A stretch of DNA of 23,801 nt from IMG/VR virus record IMGVR_UViG_3300028414_000060, positions 1 to 23,801 of that record; one strand, 5' to 3'. Shown piece by piece: positions 19,901 through 23,801 of the stretch. The notes under the pieces are model-generated. The model was not told where the DNA came from, searched no databases, and saw only the letters and a list, made by a program, of their open reading frames with translations. Numbering within the stretch: the first letter of the stretch is position 1; each line of letters starts with the position of its first letter. Source of the DNA: a virus. A program made the translations under genes and the position numbers.

Positions 19901-20252
19901 CACCGCCAAATATAATATCTTTATCATCGGCTCCATGATAAAAATATAAGTTACCTTTTAGTGTTTGAATATAAGCATCATTCCCATCTGAATAAATAGA
20001 AGTATCATCTCCAAGCCTTAACAAAACACCATCACTAAGCGTAAGATTACCAGTCATTGTACCTCCTGCAAGTGGTAAGAAAGACCCAGTAGTAAAATCA
20101 GTGGTGTCAGCAAACGCAGCAGTTCCTAAAGTTCTCTTTTGAACCTCATTACCTGACATAACCAACGCAATGGCTGAAGATGTATTTGTGCTAAGTGTTT
20201 TTAATTCTAACTTTCCAGTTAGATCAATTCCATTTAAGAATTCTATTGCCAT
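10635..20252 (-). CDS. Giant tail fiber with C-terminal Peptidase_S74 intramolecular chaperone (3205 residues)
   Basis: This is the main adsorption fiber. The N-terminus MAIEFLNGIDLTGKLELKTL resembles that of the upstream fiber and probably docks to the virion. Next come about eight repeats near residues 75-660, seven G-[VI]-G-T-x2-P-type repeats (about 730-1220), and about a dozen ATFAG-type repeats (about 1208-2650). Between them lies a VNGTTTTLNTATVEVKDNIL module and a jelly-roll-like insert (about 1690-1897). Two YHEGHKPT motifs (about 2751 and 2964) flank a compact domain. The C-terminal 106 residues are the S74 domain: S3100-D-K-N-Y-K3105 has the Ser/Lys pair at the five-residue spacing of endosialidase-type chaperones, followed by IGFIAQDVQKVVPEL and a terminal coiled coil. 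Self-cleavage before S3100 is predicted after trimer folding. It ends CNKRACNCKK. It is very long for a fiber but has no frameshift. Confidence 0.92.
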   Translation of the reverse strand: MAIEFLNGIDLTGKLELKTLSTNTSSAIALVMSGNEVQKRTLGTAAFADTTDFTTGSFLPLAGGTMTGNLTLSDGVLLRLGDDTSIYSDGNDAYIQTLKGNLYFYHGADDKDIIFGGDDGSGGVTTYFRLDGSQTQTIFSESAQWQDGKRVKLGSAGNLQLQHTGTTGIVDNQTGDLIIKVSQDDGDIIFQSDNGSGGIDTYIRIDGGQGRTEFEKGTQHLDNVKGNFGSSSDMQIYHNGTNAFVTNATGDLNFINHTDNHDIKFQSDDGSGGSTTYFHLDGSVADGTNTGTRFPDQSIILLGSGSGWSDGAQIYHSGANTHINNYVGHLDIRNYADDGDILFQSDDGSGGITQYYRIDGGASLNVFSKDIFLPDNVKSLYGSSSDLKIFHNATDSFIVNETGNLKIVNGADDGDIIFQSDNGSGGVENYIQIDGSEGRTLFNKHIRLNDGIKAQFGGSADLNIFHDGSNTYFENKLGDLVFRQEADNKRISFKSDNGSGGDTEYFRVDGEYENVQFAKNINLWDNVQLNIGSGNDFQLYHNGSNSYLRNNTGTLEIRNQTTGASDLYLKTTTPNGLETFLYLDGSISSLMVNKDLLMFNDGNGGKLKFGASQDLQIFHSGSHSYIDENGAGNLYIRPSDNLYIQRADGNQSAQFSTGGGAHLFYNSNLKISTIDTGIKVTGDAWLNNGLVSTIDSTGSLYIDVNANNDYGGRNFRVLNNGTTYFNIDADGDVGVNTTSPSSKFEVLTTTTSKFVRFKADNNENRFDFYVGASGNASRMSMFQADGTTESIRLSSNGSSWFTGGNLGVGTVDPSHKLTVPSGTNGRVARFGNLEITTQAGTYTGSSIEVTGSNSFIKYNSTLGHKFFTRVTDGGNTLEALTIVPDTGRIGIGVSEPNTKLEVRGGSGTGEHAHATFTGTANRGLKISTTSVPYGQNDGTVLYDAQDAEAAGEHHWQIAGTTKMVLDKDGQLGVGTADPSYKLHNTGTSRLEGRVTLGGNVNNFIQGEGTGITFKTNSEYTFTKGTNTYLKILSDGKVGIGHDTLYQKFTVNGNIDIRGGNDSLLTFNNGDGGIGVHYNNTGTVGRDIAIKTYEAGVGNTEKMRITKKGDVGIGTPNPGSTLPTDSETASKVLQLTGVSGNTGDTAVLLRSSDNSSGLDLWHNASTGDSYIDNRFNAAQGDTIFRVKTAGTPLEALRIKGDANATFAGKVGVGMDPTDQLEVAGNIRANVSNTGGFMLTAASASGLVRNAATGVALRTNTTDRLIINNSGDASFTNNVTVAGDLIVNGTTTTLNTATVEVKDNILQLNTTQGTPNTMTASTSGISVFRGLDTNGNDTITQASLIFDEGDDTWDLTNNLKVGGAIDATGHIQAFSRLYLRESIQILNKAGSGWLNFAARNTSASEAVYDLSNVGTISTSGNATFGGDVTMTQSSGNNILFINSSGGGNPVIYMQDSTRKWGQFVSNGDLWFKDESSSITSLRLDGGNGNAIFAGDVSLESSKTLNFSGTSLKLFHDGSDGVIRNSTGHLYVDNLASDKDIYFRGKDGASTITALTLDMSEGGNATFVGDITISKSTPTLKFDNLAGGGLDPILTASGTNFTISTSSITPLSVALDTGNVTFSGNIVMAANATVDGVDISGLPTSFAPTDAEANVYSTAAELLTAIKTVDGSGSGLDADTLDTYSSSSFARKDEANPIFTSGLSKKNSRYASGITSEYPLGHYTPGDTVFEIDPTWNDTELKSFFNSNNVTWATEENAPGGYSIYINSNIGVGAPYGSGFPMIPIDQDATYYQECWIKNADTTTLGHYMGSTDHESDFSYPDSGAGNPGSYGYWTMSNQNPGNNWTKVSGYITGHHASNTGFFETDAAYFSPLALFNYSYTSGTRACWISGWKVIRVDSVGDRIFQDDVQVKGKLQVDDDATIDGTLLIDGVSNYTGLEVKGVGASRPSVNLSNATTGILGQVYATEGSALVFATTTSGTTALTLDSSQDAFFEGDVTFKKDVSIDGAQYVNQIQARTSAGLKLGNDSNSGYVFIKDSKEVCIGTTTPSYNSNYGTGDLNVENDLFASAQIFTHNDTAGNFSFLGLGKSSGTGASPTIVQENERIAVVGFYGYDGTAYERLASIDAYVDGTPGENDMPGKLVFKTTADGATSPSTRLTIDAAGNSTFAGHIIPTTDNTQDLGTTDSKDFRTLYVRNIDIYNQRFRMGSSGTTAVLEDHSTVGDGFKFLHLGAEILRLGNDTATSAVFAGNITVNSDSNAIGLRVNGRSSDDIAEINMYENDGTTLLGRIQTRTTEMNIGSITSIPLLLKTGGTTALTIGTSQNATFAGAVSTGGYLTLNSSDDIPRLIFNGSGDDFFFSNTANYFGLYNDTDSRWDIKVDGAGNTTFGGKIGIGTGTTAPTYDIDIHNNNGRIRMLGSTGYVALDLQNNGQSFYVAREGSTGGNFATGNTAYAGILAVQGNYNLEFATNGVVRQTINGAGNTTFAGALDIRGTGYNQLKIASNLTANTNKQSGIVTENYEGNNVSIIQTFQQNNSNAIYYGSADASFAGIQSHYFFVNADSDTAGSGHEKAFEIKSDKTSNFYGNVKVKGTNVTVENVTNPYIYLNDTDAGAALFQQEGNDTRIGSDSNTTVKIIQNNQDAVVIDTSKNATFSGNIVAEDSEVHVGDTSGDSWTRILHAQANGYGFNFQHSNATVLVNEQGSTNQALVLGDVDAGDQDGLFGIAHKTATTSWAKVLNLKGNGELYIGSDGTKQVYHEGHKPTWSEIESKPSTFTPSAHNHNDIYYTETEIDAKFTSTDGNGNEWKFKLGDEGNMTGNKWYKVAQVNQGHGGLQIKGFLSNHVETFGTQKFDIAIQGRETNTEIEITGSVDVLHNATGSGTDKVGIRVVKSDTTTSASWHYWDVYIRTSRYTQADIHLIKSGGGNSFYTTKPSVTSEPAPVSGGTVELDTSTLEEGNYVIDNSIPREIYHEGHKPTYTEIGAAASLHTHSNYLTSNANDTASGVYTFTGAANFALDSTFANSEVVIPATTDQNPRIMFYRPTGTGTFNYPWRLQAGGGGASTGFYIGTGSADQKSQETIVNKLGLSSSGTLTVKGDVVAYGSPSDKNYKENIKPIENALDKVMDLEGVSFDWKESDSLLDIKEDIGFIAQDVQKVVPELVRENEDGNLSLRYQGLIPVLLEAMKEQQKQIDELKSQMAVCNKRACNCKK
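11360..12005 (-). other. Fiber distal domain between two YHEGHKPT motifs, with HxH pairs
   Basis: Two YHEGHKPT[WY][ST]EI motifs lie about 213 residues apart. Each is followed by an H-x-H: HNH near residue 2774 (inside this span) and HTH near residue 2983 (just beyond it). The H-x-H motif recalls metal-coordinating histidines in trimeric phage fibers such as T4 gp37. Between the motifs is a non-repetitive segment (about 2795-2955) containing KWYKVAQVNQGHGG and WHYWDVYIRTSRYTQADIHL, which looks like a beta-sandwich. It is a candidate receptor-binding or spacer domain; the role is inference. Confidence 0.5.
12290..16650 (-). repeat. Dispersed ATFAG-type fiber repeats
   Basis: About a dozen copies of a short unit, roughly L-x-[IL]-D-x-[SA]-x-[NA]-[AST]-[TVF]-F-x-G-[DNAK]-[VIL], end successive blocks: NATFVGDI, NVTFSGNI, DAFFEGDV, NSTFAGHI, SAVFAGNI, NATFAGAV, NTTFGGKI, NTTFAGAL, NATFSGNI. 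On the plus strand they show as variants of cctgcaaaagttgcgtt, for example near 12300, 12810, 13280, 13760, 15555 and 16635. Confidence 0.85.
14565..15180 (-). other. Jelly-roll/carbohydrate-binding-like insert in the giant fiber
   Basis: Residues of about 1690-1897 break the repeat pattern. The segment has a higher content of Trp, Tyr and His, with YYQECWIKNAD, GHYMGSTDHESDF, GYWTMSNQNPGNNWTKVSGY and ACWISGWKVIRVD. The spacing resembles carbohydrate-binding beta-sandwich modules inserted in other phage fibers. Sugar binding is inferred; the exact family is not assigned. Confidence 0.5.
16600..18060 (-). repeat. G-[VI]-G-T-x2-P fiber repeats
   Basis: Seven copies of a turn-and-strand unit lie in residues of about 731-1218: VGVNTTSPSSKFEV, LGVGTVDPSHKLTV, IGIGVSEPNTKLEV, LGVGTADPSYKLHN, VGIGHDTLYQKFTV, VGIGTPNPGS and VGVGMDPTDQLEV. 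This is the common triple-beta-helix-like shaft repeat upstream of S74 domains. Confidence 0.85.
18273..20030 (-). repeat. Tandem 75-residue (225-bp) repeats in the fiber shaft
   Basis: About eight units cover residues of about 75-660. Each has [FI]G-x3-D-[LM]-x-[IL]-[YF]-H-x-G-[ST]-N, then a TG-[DN]-L-x-[IF] strand, then D-[IL]-x-F-x-S-D-[DN]-G-S-G-G, then a Y-[FIY]-x-[ILV]-D-G end. The GSGG motif starts at residues 120, 195, 270, 348, 423 and 498, giving spacings of 75, 75, 78, 75 and 75. A seventh unit keeps the register but has lost GSGG, and an eighth is partial. Confidence 0.93.
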
Positions 20253-20266
20253 GTTCCGCTATTTTT

Positions 20267-21472
20267 TTATGATGCAGCAGAAATAACGTTTACGGTTATA
20301 CTGTCTGCGGTTTGTCCCTGTGCAAACACAAGTTTTACATTATTAGAATCTACAATCTCAACATCGCACATTACCATCTTACTTGATTTAAATGCTTGTA
20401 CAATAATATTAGAAGTTGCTAAACTATGCTGAAAAGTAAAATCAGTGTCATTATCTGCCGCAGGTCCTGTTCCATTAGCAGCCTTGTTTTTTACTGTGTC
20501 TAATGCAATAGATACATTCCCAAGATTAGTCATGGTACCAGTACCAGTAACATCTCCTGTGAGTGTTATTGTTGGATCCGCTACATTAAAATCTAAATTT
20601 TTGTTAGTAGTATCATATGTAACTGAAATACCACTTTCAGTATTGTTAGAAACCATTCCGCCAACAATACCTTTGATTTGATCATCAGTTCTAATACCAC
20701 TTGTCAATGCAATTGTACCAGTGGCATCAGGAAGGGTTATTGTTCTATCACCAGTTGGTTCTGCTATTGTAAGAGTTGTTTCATGTGCATCTGCTGATGC
20801 TCCTTCAAACACAAAAGCATTTGTAACATTAATCTCTGTTTGATTAACAGAAACTGTTGACCCCTCTACATTAAGATTACCTTTAATTGTTACTGTATCA
20901 CTAGTTGCATTACCTAAAGTAACGTTACCATTTACCCCTAGTGTTCCATCAATGATGGCATTACCATCAATCTGTATATCATTAAATTGTACATCTGCAT
21001 TGTCAGATACATCTTGACCAATAGAAATTTGTCCAGAATTAGAAAGAGTAACTCCAGTACCAGTACTTAAATAAGACTGTACGTCTGCATCTGTGTATTG
21101 TGTGATAGTGGTAGCAATCTGACCATTAGAGATTGTAATCCCAGTACCTTGTGAAAAGTGTGCCCTTACCTCTGCTGCACTTGGTCCTGTATAGGTAAAT
21201 TGACCTGTTGAACTATTGTAAGCAAAACTTCCATCGCCTCCTGCATCTGAATGAGAAAACATTGCTCTTACTTCAGAAGCAACTAATTCATCCTGTAGGT
21301 TTAACCAATCAGATCCATCATAAAACTGAAACTTACTTAAAGTAGTGTTAAAGATTACATGACCTGCCGCTTTGGTCATTGCATTTCTTTGAGTCGTAGT
21401 TTTATTATCTAACTTAACGTTTTGTATCTCGTTATTGCCAAGATTTATATGATGTAGATATTCTATTGCCAT
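20267..21472 (-). CDS. Tail fiber protein with repeat shaft (401 residues)
   Basis: This is a probable fiber or fiber-base protein. It begins MAIEYLHHINLGNNEIQNVK, similar to the giant fiber next to it. Two related segments follow: SEVRAMFSHSDAGGDGSFAY with FTYTGPSAAEVRAHF (66-106) and the TGTGVTLSNSGQISIG stretch (137-152). The shaft includes DGTLGVNGNVTLGNATSD (175-192) and TLTIAEPTGDRTITLPDATG (233-252), a unit frequent in marine-phage fibers. The C-terminal module (about 343-400; FTFQHSLATSNIIVQ, then NNVKLVFAQGQ) resembles the end of the preceding 407-residue protein. It lacks an S74 domain. It lies 14 bases upstream of the giant fiber in the same operon and may form the fiber's connector. 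Confidence 0.8.
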   Translation of the reverse strand: MAIEYLHHINLGNNEIQNVKLDNKTTTQRNAMTKAAGHVIFNTTLSKFQFYDGSDWLNLQDELVASEVRAMFSHSDAGGDGSFAYNSSTGQFTYTGPSAAEVRAHFSQGTGITISNGQIATTITQYTDADVQSYLSTGTGVTLSNSGQISIGQDVSDNADVQFNDIQIDGNAIIDGTLGVNGNVTLGNATSDTVTIKGNLNVEGSTVSVNQTEINVTNAFVFEGASADAHETTLTIAEPTGDRTITLPDATGTIALTSGIRTDDQIKGIVGGMVSNNTESGISVTYDTTNKNLDFNVADPTITLTGDVTGTGTMTNLGNVSIALDTVKNKAANGTGPAADNDTDFTFQHSLATSNIIVQAFKSSKMVMCDVEIVDSNNVKLVFAQGQTADSITVNVISAAS

Positions 21473-21478
21473 AGTCTT

Positions 21479-22702
21479 TTAATTTAAATATACTTTACCT
21501 TTTGAGAGGGTGTTAAATGTGATTTTTATAACGTTCAAATTTACGTATTCTACAGCACCATATACAATATTATCATACTCGTCAACGAGTGTAACCGAAG
21601 GCTTCTTATTCAAACTATGTGTTACATCCCATTGTTTAGAGGCTGATGCAAATGTTTTTTCATATGTTGCAAACGGATTATATGTTGGTACATTTTGAAT
21701 AGAAGTCCAAGAAACACTAAATCCGGTAGAATAAATATTTAAAGAGACAGCGGTTAATTCATCTCCTGTATGCTCCCTTGGTACATCATTTCTTAAAACT
21801 TCTAATATGTCTCTTAAAATATCTGTGTTTTCATCATCACTTATTCCCGCATCTAACCTTCTTTCTAAAAGATCAAAACCAGTTATAACAAACTCATAGT
21901 TTTTTGTGTACTTATCAAATAATGATTTATTATAACCATCATATGTTTCTATTAAATTTCTTAAAGTATTAAAATAAGATATCATCTCTATCTTAGTTGG
22001 GACCGTATGTGTTTTTACAATATCTCGCTTTGTGCTTTTAGACTTTACACTAAACCAACTAAATGATTTATGTGTGTAATTTAAGGTCACCTCTAAATCT
22101 ACAGTGTATTTGTTGTCGTATAATTTAGAATTTGCGTCTGCTAAAGAAAATTCTCTTGCTGCTGTTGTGTTTGCTGTAGTTGTTTGATCAGTTATAGTTG
22201 AGTTACTTACGTTATTCTGTCCTTTAAATAATCTACTAATACTACTTAAGGTGTAGTTCGTTACATCATAACTAGGAGTCGTGTCTTTTACCTTTACTAA
22301 AGGTGTAAATTCATTTATATCTTGAAAAGTAGTAAGTTGTATTTTTTGAAAATCGTATGAAATAGTTTTCGTTTTTTTAACAACTGTAGCGTCACCAACT
22401 GTAAAACTATATTCTACTTTATAATCACCTTTACTTACTTGACCATCTGTAGGTGATAACGGTAAAACGTAAGAATCAAAAACAGGTAAACTACCAGAGT
22501 TTCCTGCAATGTCAACTTTCCCCTCTTCTGGATTTCTTACAATGCCATCAGGTCTTGTTATTTTTATATAAACCTTTACTCCTGTTTGTGCTTTTGAAAA
22601 AGTAGAAGCGTCTGTAACCTTCAACTTTGGTGTTGAGGTTAAATCGAATTGAATTAAAAAATCTATTGATACACTCCCTGCATCATTTGTGAATGTGCTC
22701 AT
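21479..22702 (-). CDS. Virion structural protein, fiber-base-like (407 residues)
   Basis: No enzymatic motif is present. The first 120 residues are beta-rich (VKVYIKITRPDG, GDYKVEYSFTVGD), like an immunoglobulin-like or carboxypeptidase-regulatory-like sandwich. Residues 235-307 are helical (KIEMISYFNTLRNLIETYDG, then NTDILRDILEVLRND). The last 60 residues (QWDVTHSLNKKPSVTLVDEY, then NLNVIKITFNTLSKGKVYLN) form a C-terminal module seen in other phage tail and fiber proteins. It is the first gene after the terminator at 22716-22756 and lies six bases before the 401-residue fiber. Its leader is A/T-rich without Shine-Dalgarno. It probably links fibers to the tail or head. Confidence 0.6.
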   Translation of the reverse strand: MSTFTNDAGSVSIDFLIQFDLTSTPKLKVTDASTFSKAQTGVKVYIKITRPDGIVRNPEEGKVDIAGNSGSLPVFDSYVLPLSPTDGQVSKGDYKVEYSFTVGDATVVKKTKTISYDFQKIQLTTFQDINEFTPLVKVKDTTPSYDVTNYTLSSISRLFKGQNNVSNSTITDQTTTANTTAAREFSLADANSKLYDNKYTVDLEVTLNYTHKSFSWFSVKSKSTKRDIVKTHTVPTKIEMISYFNTLRNLIETYDGYNKSLFDKYTKNYEFVITGFDLLERRLDAGISDDENTDILRDILEVLRNDVPREHTGDELTAVSLNIYSTGFSVSWTSIQNVPTYNPFATYEKTFASASKQWDVTHSLNKKPSVTLVDEYDNIVYGAVEYVNLNVIKITFNTLSKGKVYLN

Positions 22703-22715
22703 ACATATTAATAAT

Positions 22716-22756
22716 AAAAAAAGCCGGTCTCAGTACTTAATTTCCTGCGACCGACC
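22716..22756 (-). terminator. Intrinsic terminator after the 273-residue gene
   Basis: On the minus strand GGTCGGTCGCAG pairs with CTGAGACCGGCT across an 11-base loop. The 12-position stem has one G-A mismatch and two G-T pairs, and seven Ts follow. It lies 22 bases past the stop at 22778 and 14 bases before the next ATG. Confidence 0.88.
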
Positions 22757-22777
22757 TTTAAACAAACCAACAACAAA

Positions 22778-23599
22778 TTATTTAAGCAATTTTACGATTT
22801 CTTCGTAAACTAATTCCCCATTTTTGTTACTCAAAACGAAGTTAGTAAAGCCTTGTAGGTAACTTGTTTTTGATGATCTTGGAACCTGTACAATAGTCTC
22901 TCCAGTTGACACCCATAAAAAGGTGCTAGAAGCCTTGTCAAACCTGATCAATTTTTTATCTATTGCAGTCTTGCAATTTGCTTGTATAGATTTATTCTTG
23001 TCTTTACTTAACGTAATGAATTCTTGTGGAGTTTTTTCAGCCATAATCTCCAACTCATCTCGTAGAATAGAAATATCTCTTTTTTCATCTTTATTCATTG
23101 AAGCAATAAATTCTCTTACCTCAGCAGCAGAAAGTTCAGCAGCGACATTCATTGCGTCTCTACGTAAGTTTCTTAATTTTCTACTGTCAGCAGCCTCTTT
23201 TTTAGGTTCTACTAACTTAAATAAAGGAACAATACTTGTGTCCCTATTTGGATTTGATGCGTTGTAATTTGACAGCATTAAATATTGAAAAATTTCTCTA
23301 TCTCCAGTCTTACTTCCTCTTAAAGCCATTAGACCTTTATCTTGTTTAGTAAACTGTATTGTATTAAACGTTGGTTTACCTCCAATACCTAAAGATGCGA
23401 TAGATGCAATATCTATATAATCATCAGACTCTTTGTCGTAAACCCTGTCCACTTGTGGAATCATATGAATAGATGGCATTACCACTTTACCAGGGTTTTG
23501 CTTATCGTCTTTCATATTTAAATACTGAAACACCTTTACCTCATTTCTTTTTAGTTGAGGAGGTGTTTTTACGTTGTTGTACTCTTTTGTTTTTATCAT
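22778..23599 (-). CDS. Uncharacterised probable virion protein (273 residues)
   Basis: I do not recognise this family. The protein is charged and Lys-rich. The N-terminal half has a conserved-looking KVFQYLNMKDDKQNPGKVVM and a stretch DYIDIASIASLGIGG. A helical, Ala/Glu-rich middle (AMNVAAELSAAEVREFIASM, then EKRDISILRDELEIM) follows, and the C-terminus is compact (FDKASSTFLWVSTGETIVQV). No membrane or signal segment is seen. It sits alone between two strong intrinsic terminators, directly after the probable capsid gene. This placement suits a capsid-associated or internal virion protein whose level is set separately, but function is not shown by sequence. Confidence 0.55.
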   Translation of the reverse strand: MIKTKEYNNVKTPPQLKRNEVKVFQYLNMKDDKQNPGKVVMPSIHMIPQVDRVYDKESDDYIDIASIASLGIGGKPTFNTIQFTKQDKGLMALRGSKTGDREIFQYLMLSNYNASNPNRDTSIVPLFKLVEPKKEAADSRKLRNLRRDAMNVAAELSAAEVREFIASMNKDEKRDISILRDELEIMAEKTPQEFITLSKDKNKSIQANCKTAIDKKLIRFDKASSTFLWVSTGETIVQVPRSSKTSYLQGFTNFVLSNKNGELVYEEIVKLLK

Positions 23600-23612
23600 A
23601 ACTGTTGGTTTT

Positions 23613-23649
23613 AAAAAAAAAGAAGGGAGGGATTTCCTCCCCTCTTCTT
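23613..23649 (-). terminator. Strong intrinsic terminator after the probable capsid gene
   Basis: On the minus strand AAGAAGAGGGGAGG pairs with CCTCCCTTCTTTTT around a five-base loop. The 14-bp stem has two G-T pairs, and the T run is nine bases long. It starts 14 bases after the TAG stop of the upstream gene. Confidence 0.92.
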
Positions 23650-23663
23650 AAGGTTTATTATTA

Positions 23664-23801
23664 CTAAAATCCTGTTACAAGTGCACAGTGTTCTTTTCCT
23701 AATACTTCTAGACCCATAATAGCCTGGTAGTTTACGTCAAGAATTGAATCAGCACTAGTTGGAGTTGGAGCAAGTCCACCTGTCAAAGTTTCTCTGAAAG
23801 A
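23664..23801 (-). CDS. Partial C-terminus of a virion protein, probably major capsid
   Basis: Forty-five codons plus a TAG stop are in the window; the N-terminus is beyond the edge. The visible end includes SFRETLTGGLAPTPTS, LDVNYQAIMGLEVLGKEHCA and LVTGF. A C-terminal 'YQAIMG-x4-G-x-E-x2-A' segment recalls phage capsid proteins, and the strong terminator directly downstream, at the head side of a tail-gene run, fits the usual major capsid setting. The reading frame is certain; the capsid identity is inferred from position and a short motif, and another abundant virion protein is possible. Confidence 0.55.
   Translation of the reverse strand, partial: SFRETLTGGLAPTPTSADSILDVNYQAIMGLEVLGKEHCALVTGF

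Noticed and set aside
18273-20030. Regular 225-bp spacing as a possible CRISPR or tandem DNA array
   Set aside because: The units are in-frame protein repeats, diverged at DNA level, with no short identical repeats separated by unique spacers.
10635-20252. Tape-measure protein, suggested by gene length
   Set aside because: The sequence is beta-repeat rich rather than helical and ends in an S74 fiber chaperone.
1-23801. Stop-codon reassignment as found in some crAss-like phages
   Set aside because: TAA, TGA and TAG all occur as natural gene ends with proper junctions (TAG at 23664-23666, TGA at 6592, 7251 and 8104), and the long frames need no recoding.

Overview
The window is part of the virion-structure region of a tailed double-stranded DNA bacteriophage. 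It is AT-rich, and every supported gene lies on the minus strand, so transcription runs from high to low coordinates. The likely host is a Bacteroidota (flavobacteria-like) bacterium, possibly marine. The grounds are start codons with A-rich leaders and no clear Shine-Dalgarno, two tandem FN3-like repeats of the Bacteroidota 'GFVYSTT...YYFRAYAKN' type in a large tail protein, and fiber repeats typical of environmental phages. The host call is inference.

In the direction of transcription: (1) 23801-23613, the C-terminus of a probable capsid protein followed by a strong intrinsic terminator. (2) 23599-22716, one unrecognised 273-residue gene with its own strong terminator. (3) 22702-9170, a tightly packed run of receptor-contact genes: a 407-residue structural protein, a 401-residue fiber, a giant 3205-residue fiber ending in a Peptidase_S74 intramolecular chaperone, a small 128-residue companion, and a Cys/Tyr/Ser-rich 357-residue protein. 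(4) 9147-8482, a small GT-A-fold glycosyltransferase. (5) After a 93-bp gap, 8388-1, a translationally coupled block: a 94-residue coiled-coil protein, three 220-291-residue proteins that look like tail-ring/connector subunits, a 1745-residue tail protein resembling the large 'muzzle/stabilization' proteins of crAss-like phages, and the start of a protein with a DUF1566-like, C-type-lectin-fold motif cut by the window edge.

Taken together, the ring-like proteins and the 1745-residue protein would form a short tail, and the giant fiber and its neighbours would bind the host surface. The glycosyltransferase could modify either virion or host glycans. Terminators on both sides of the 273-residue gene suggest that capsid-level expression is separated from the tail genes. 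The gene order and the muzzle-like sequence suggest a Crassvirales-like or other podovirus-like phage, but no terminase, portal or polymerase lies in the window to settle this. No RNA gene, insertion sequence, CRISPR array or integrase was seen. No uncharacterised defence or mobile system is evident; the novelty lies in the architecture of the adsorption apparatus.
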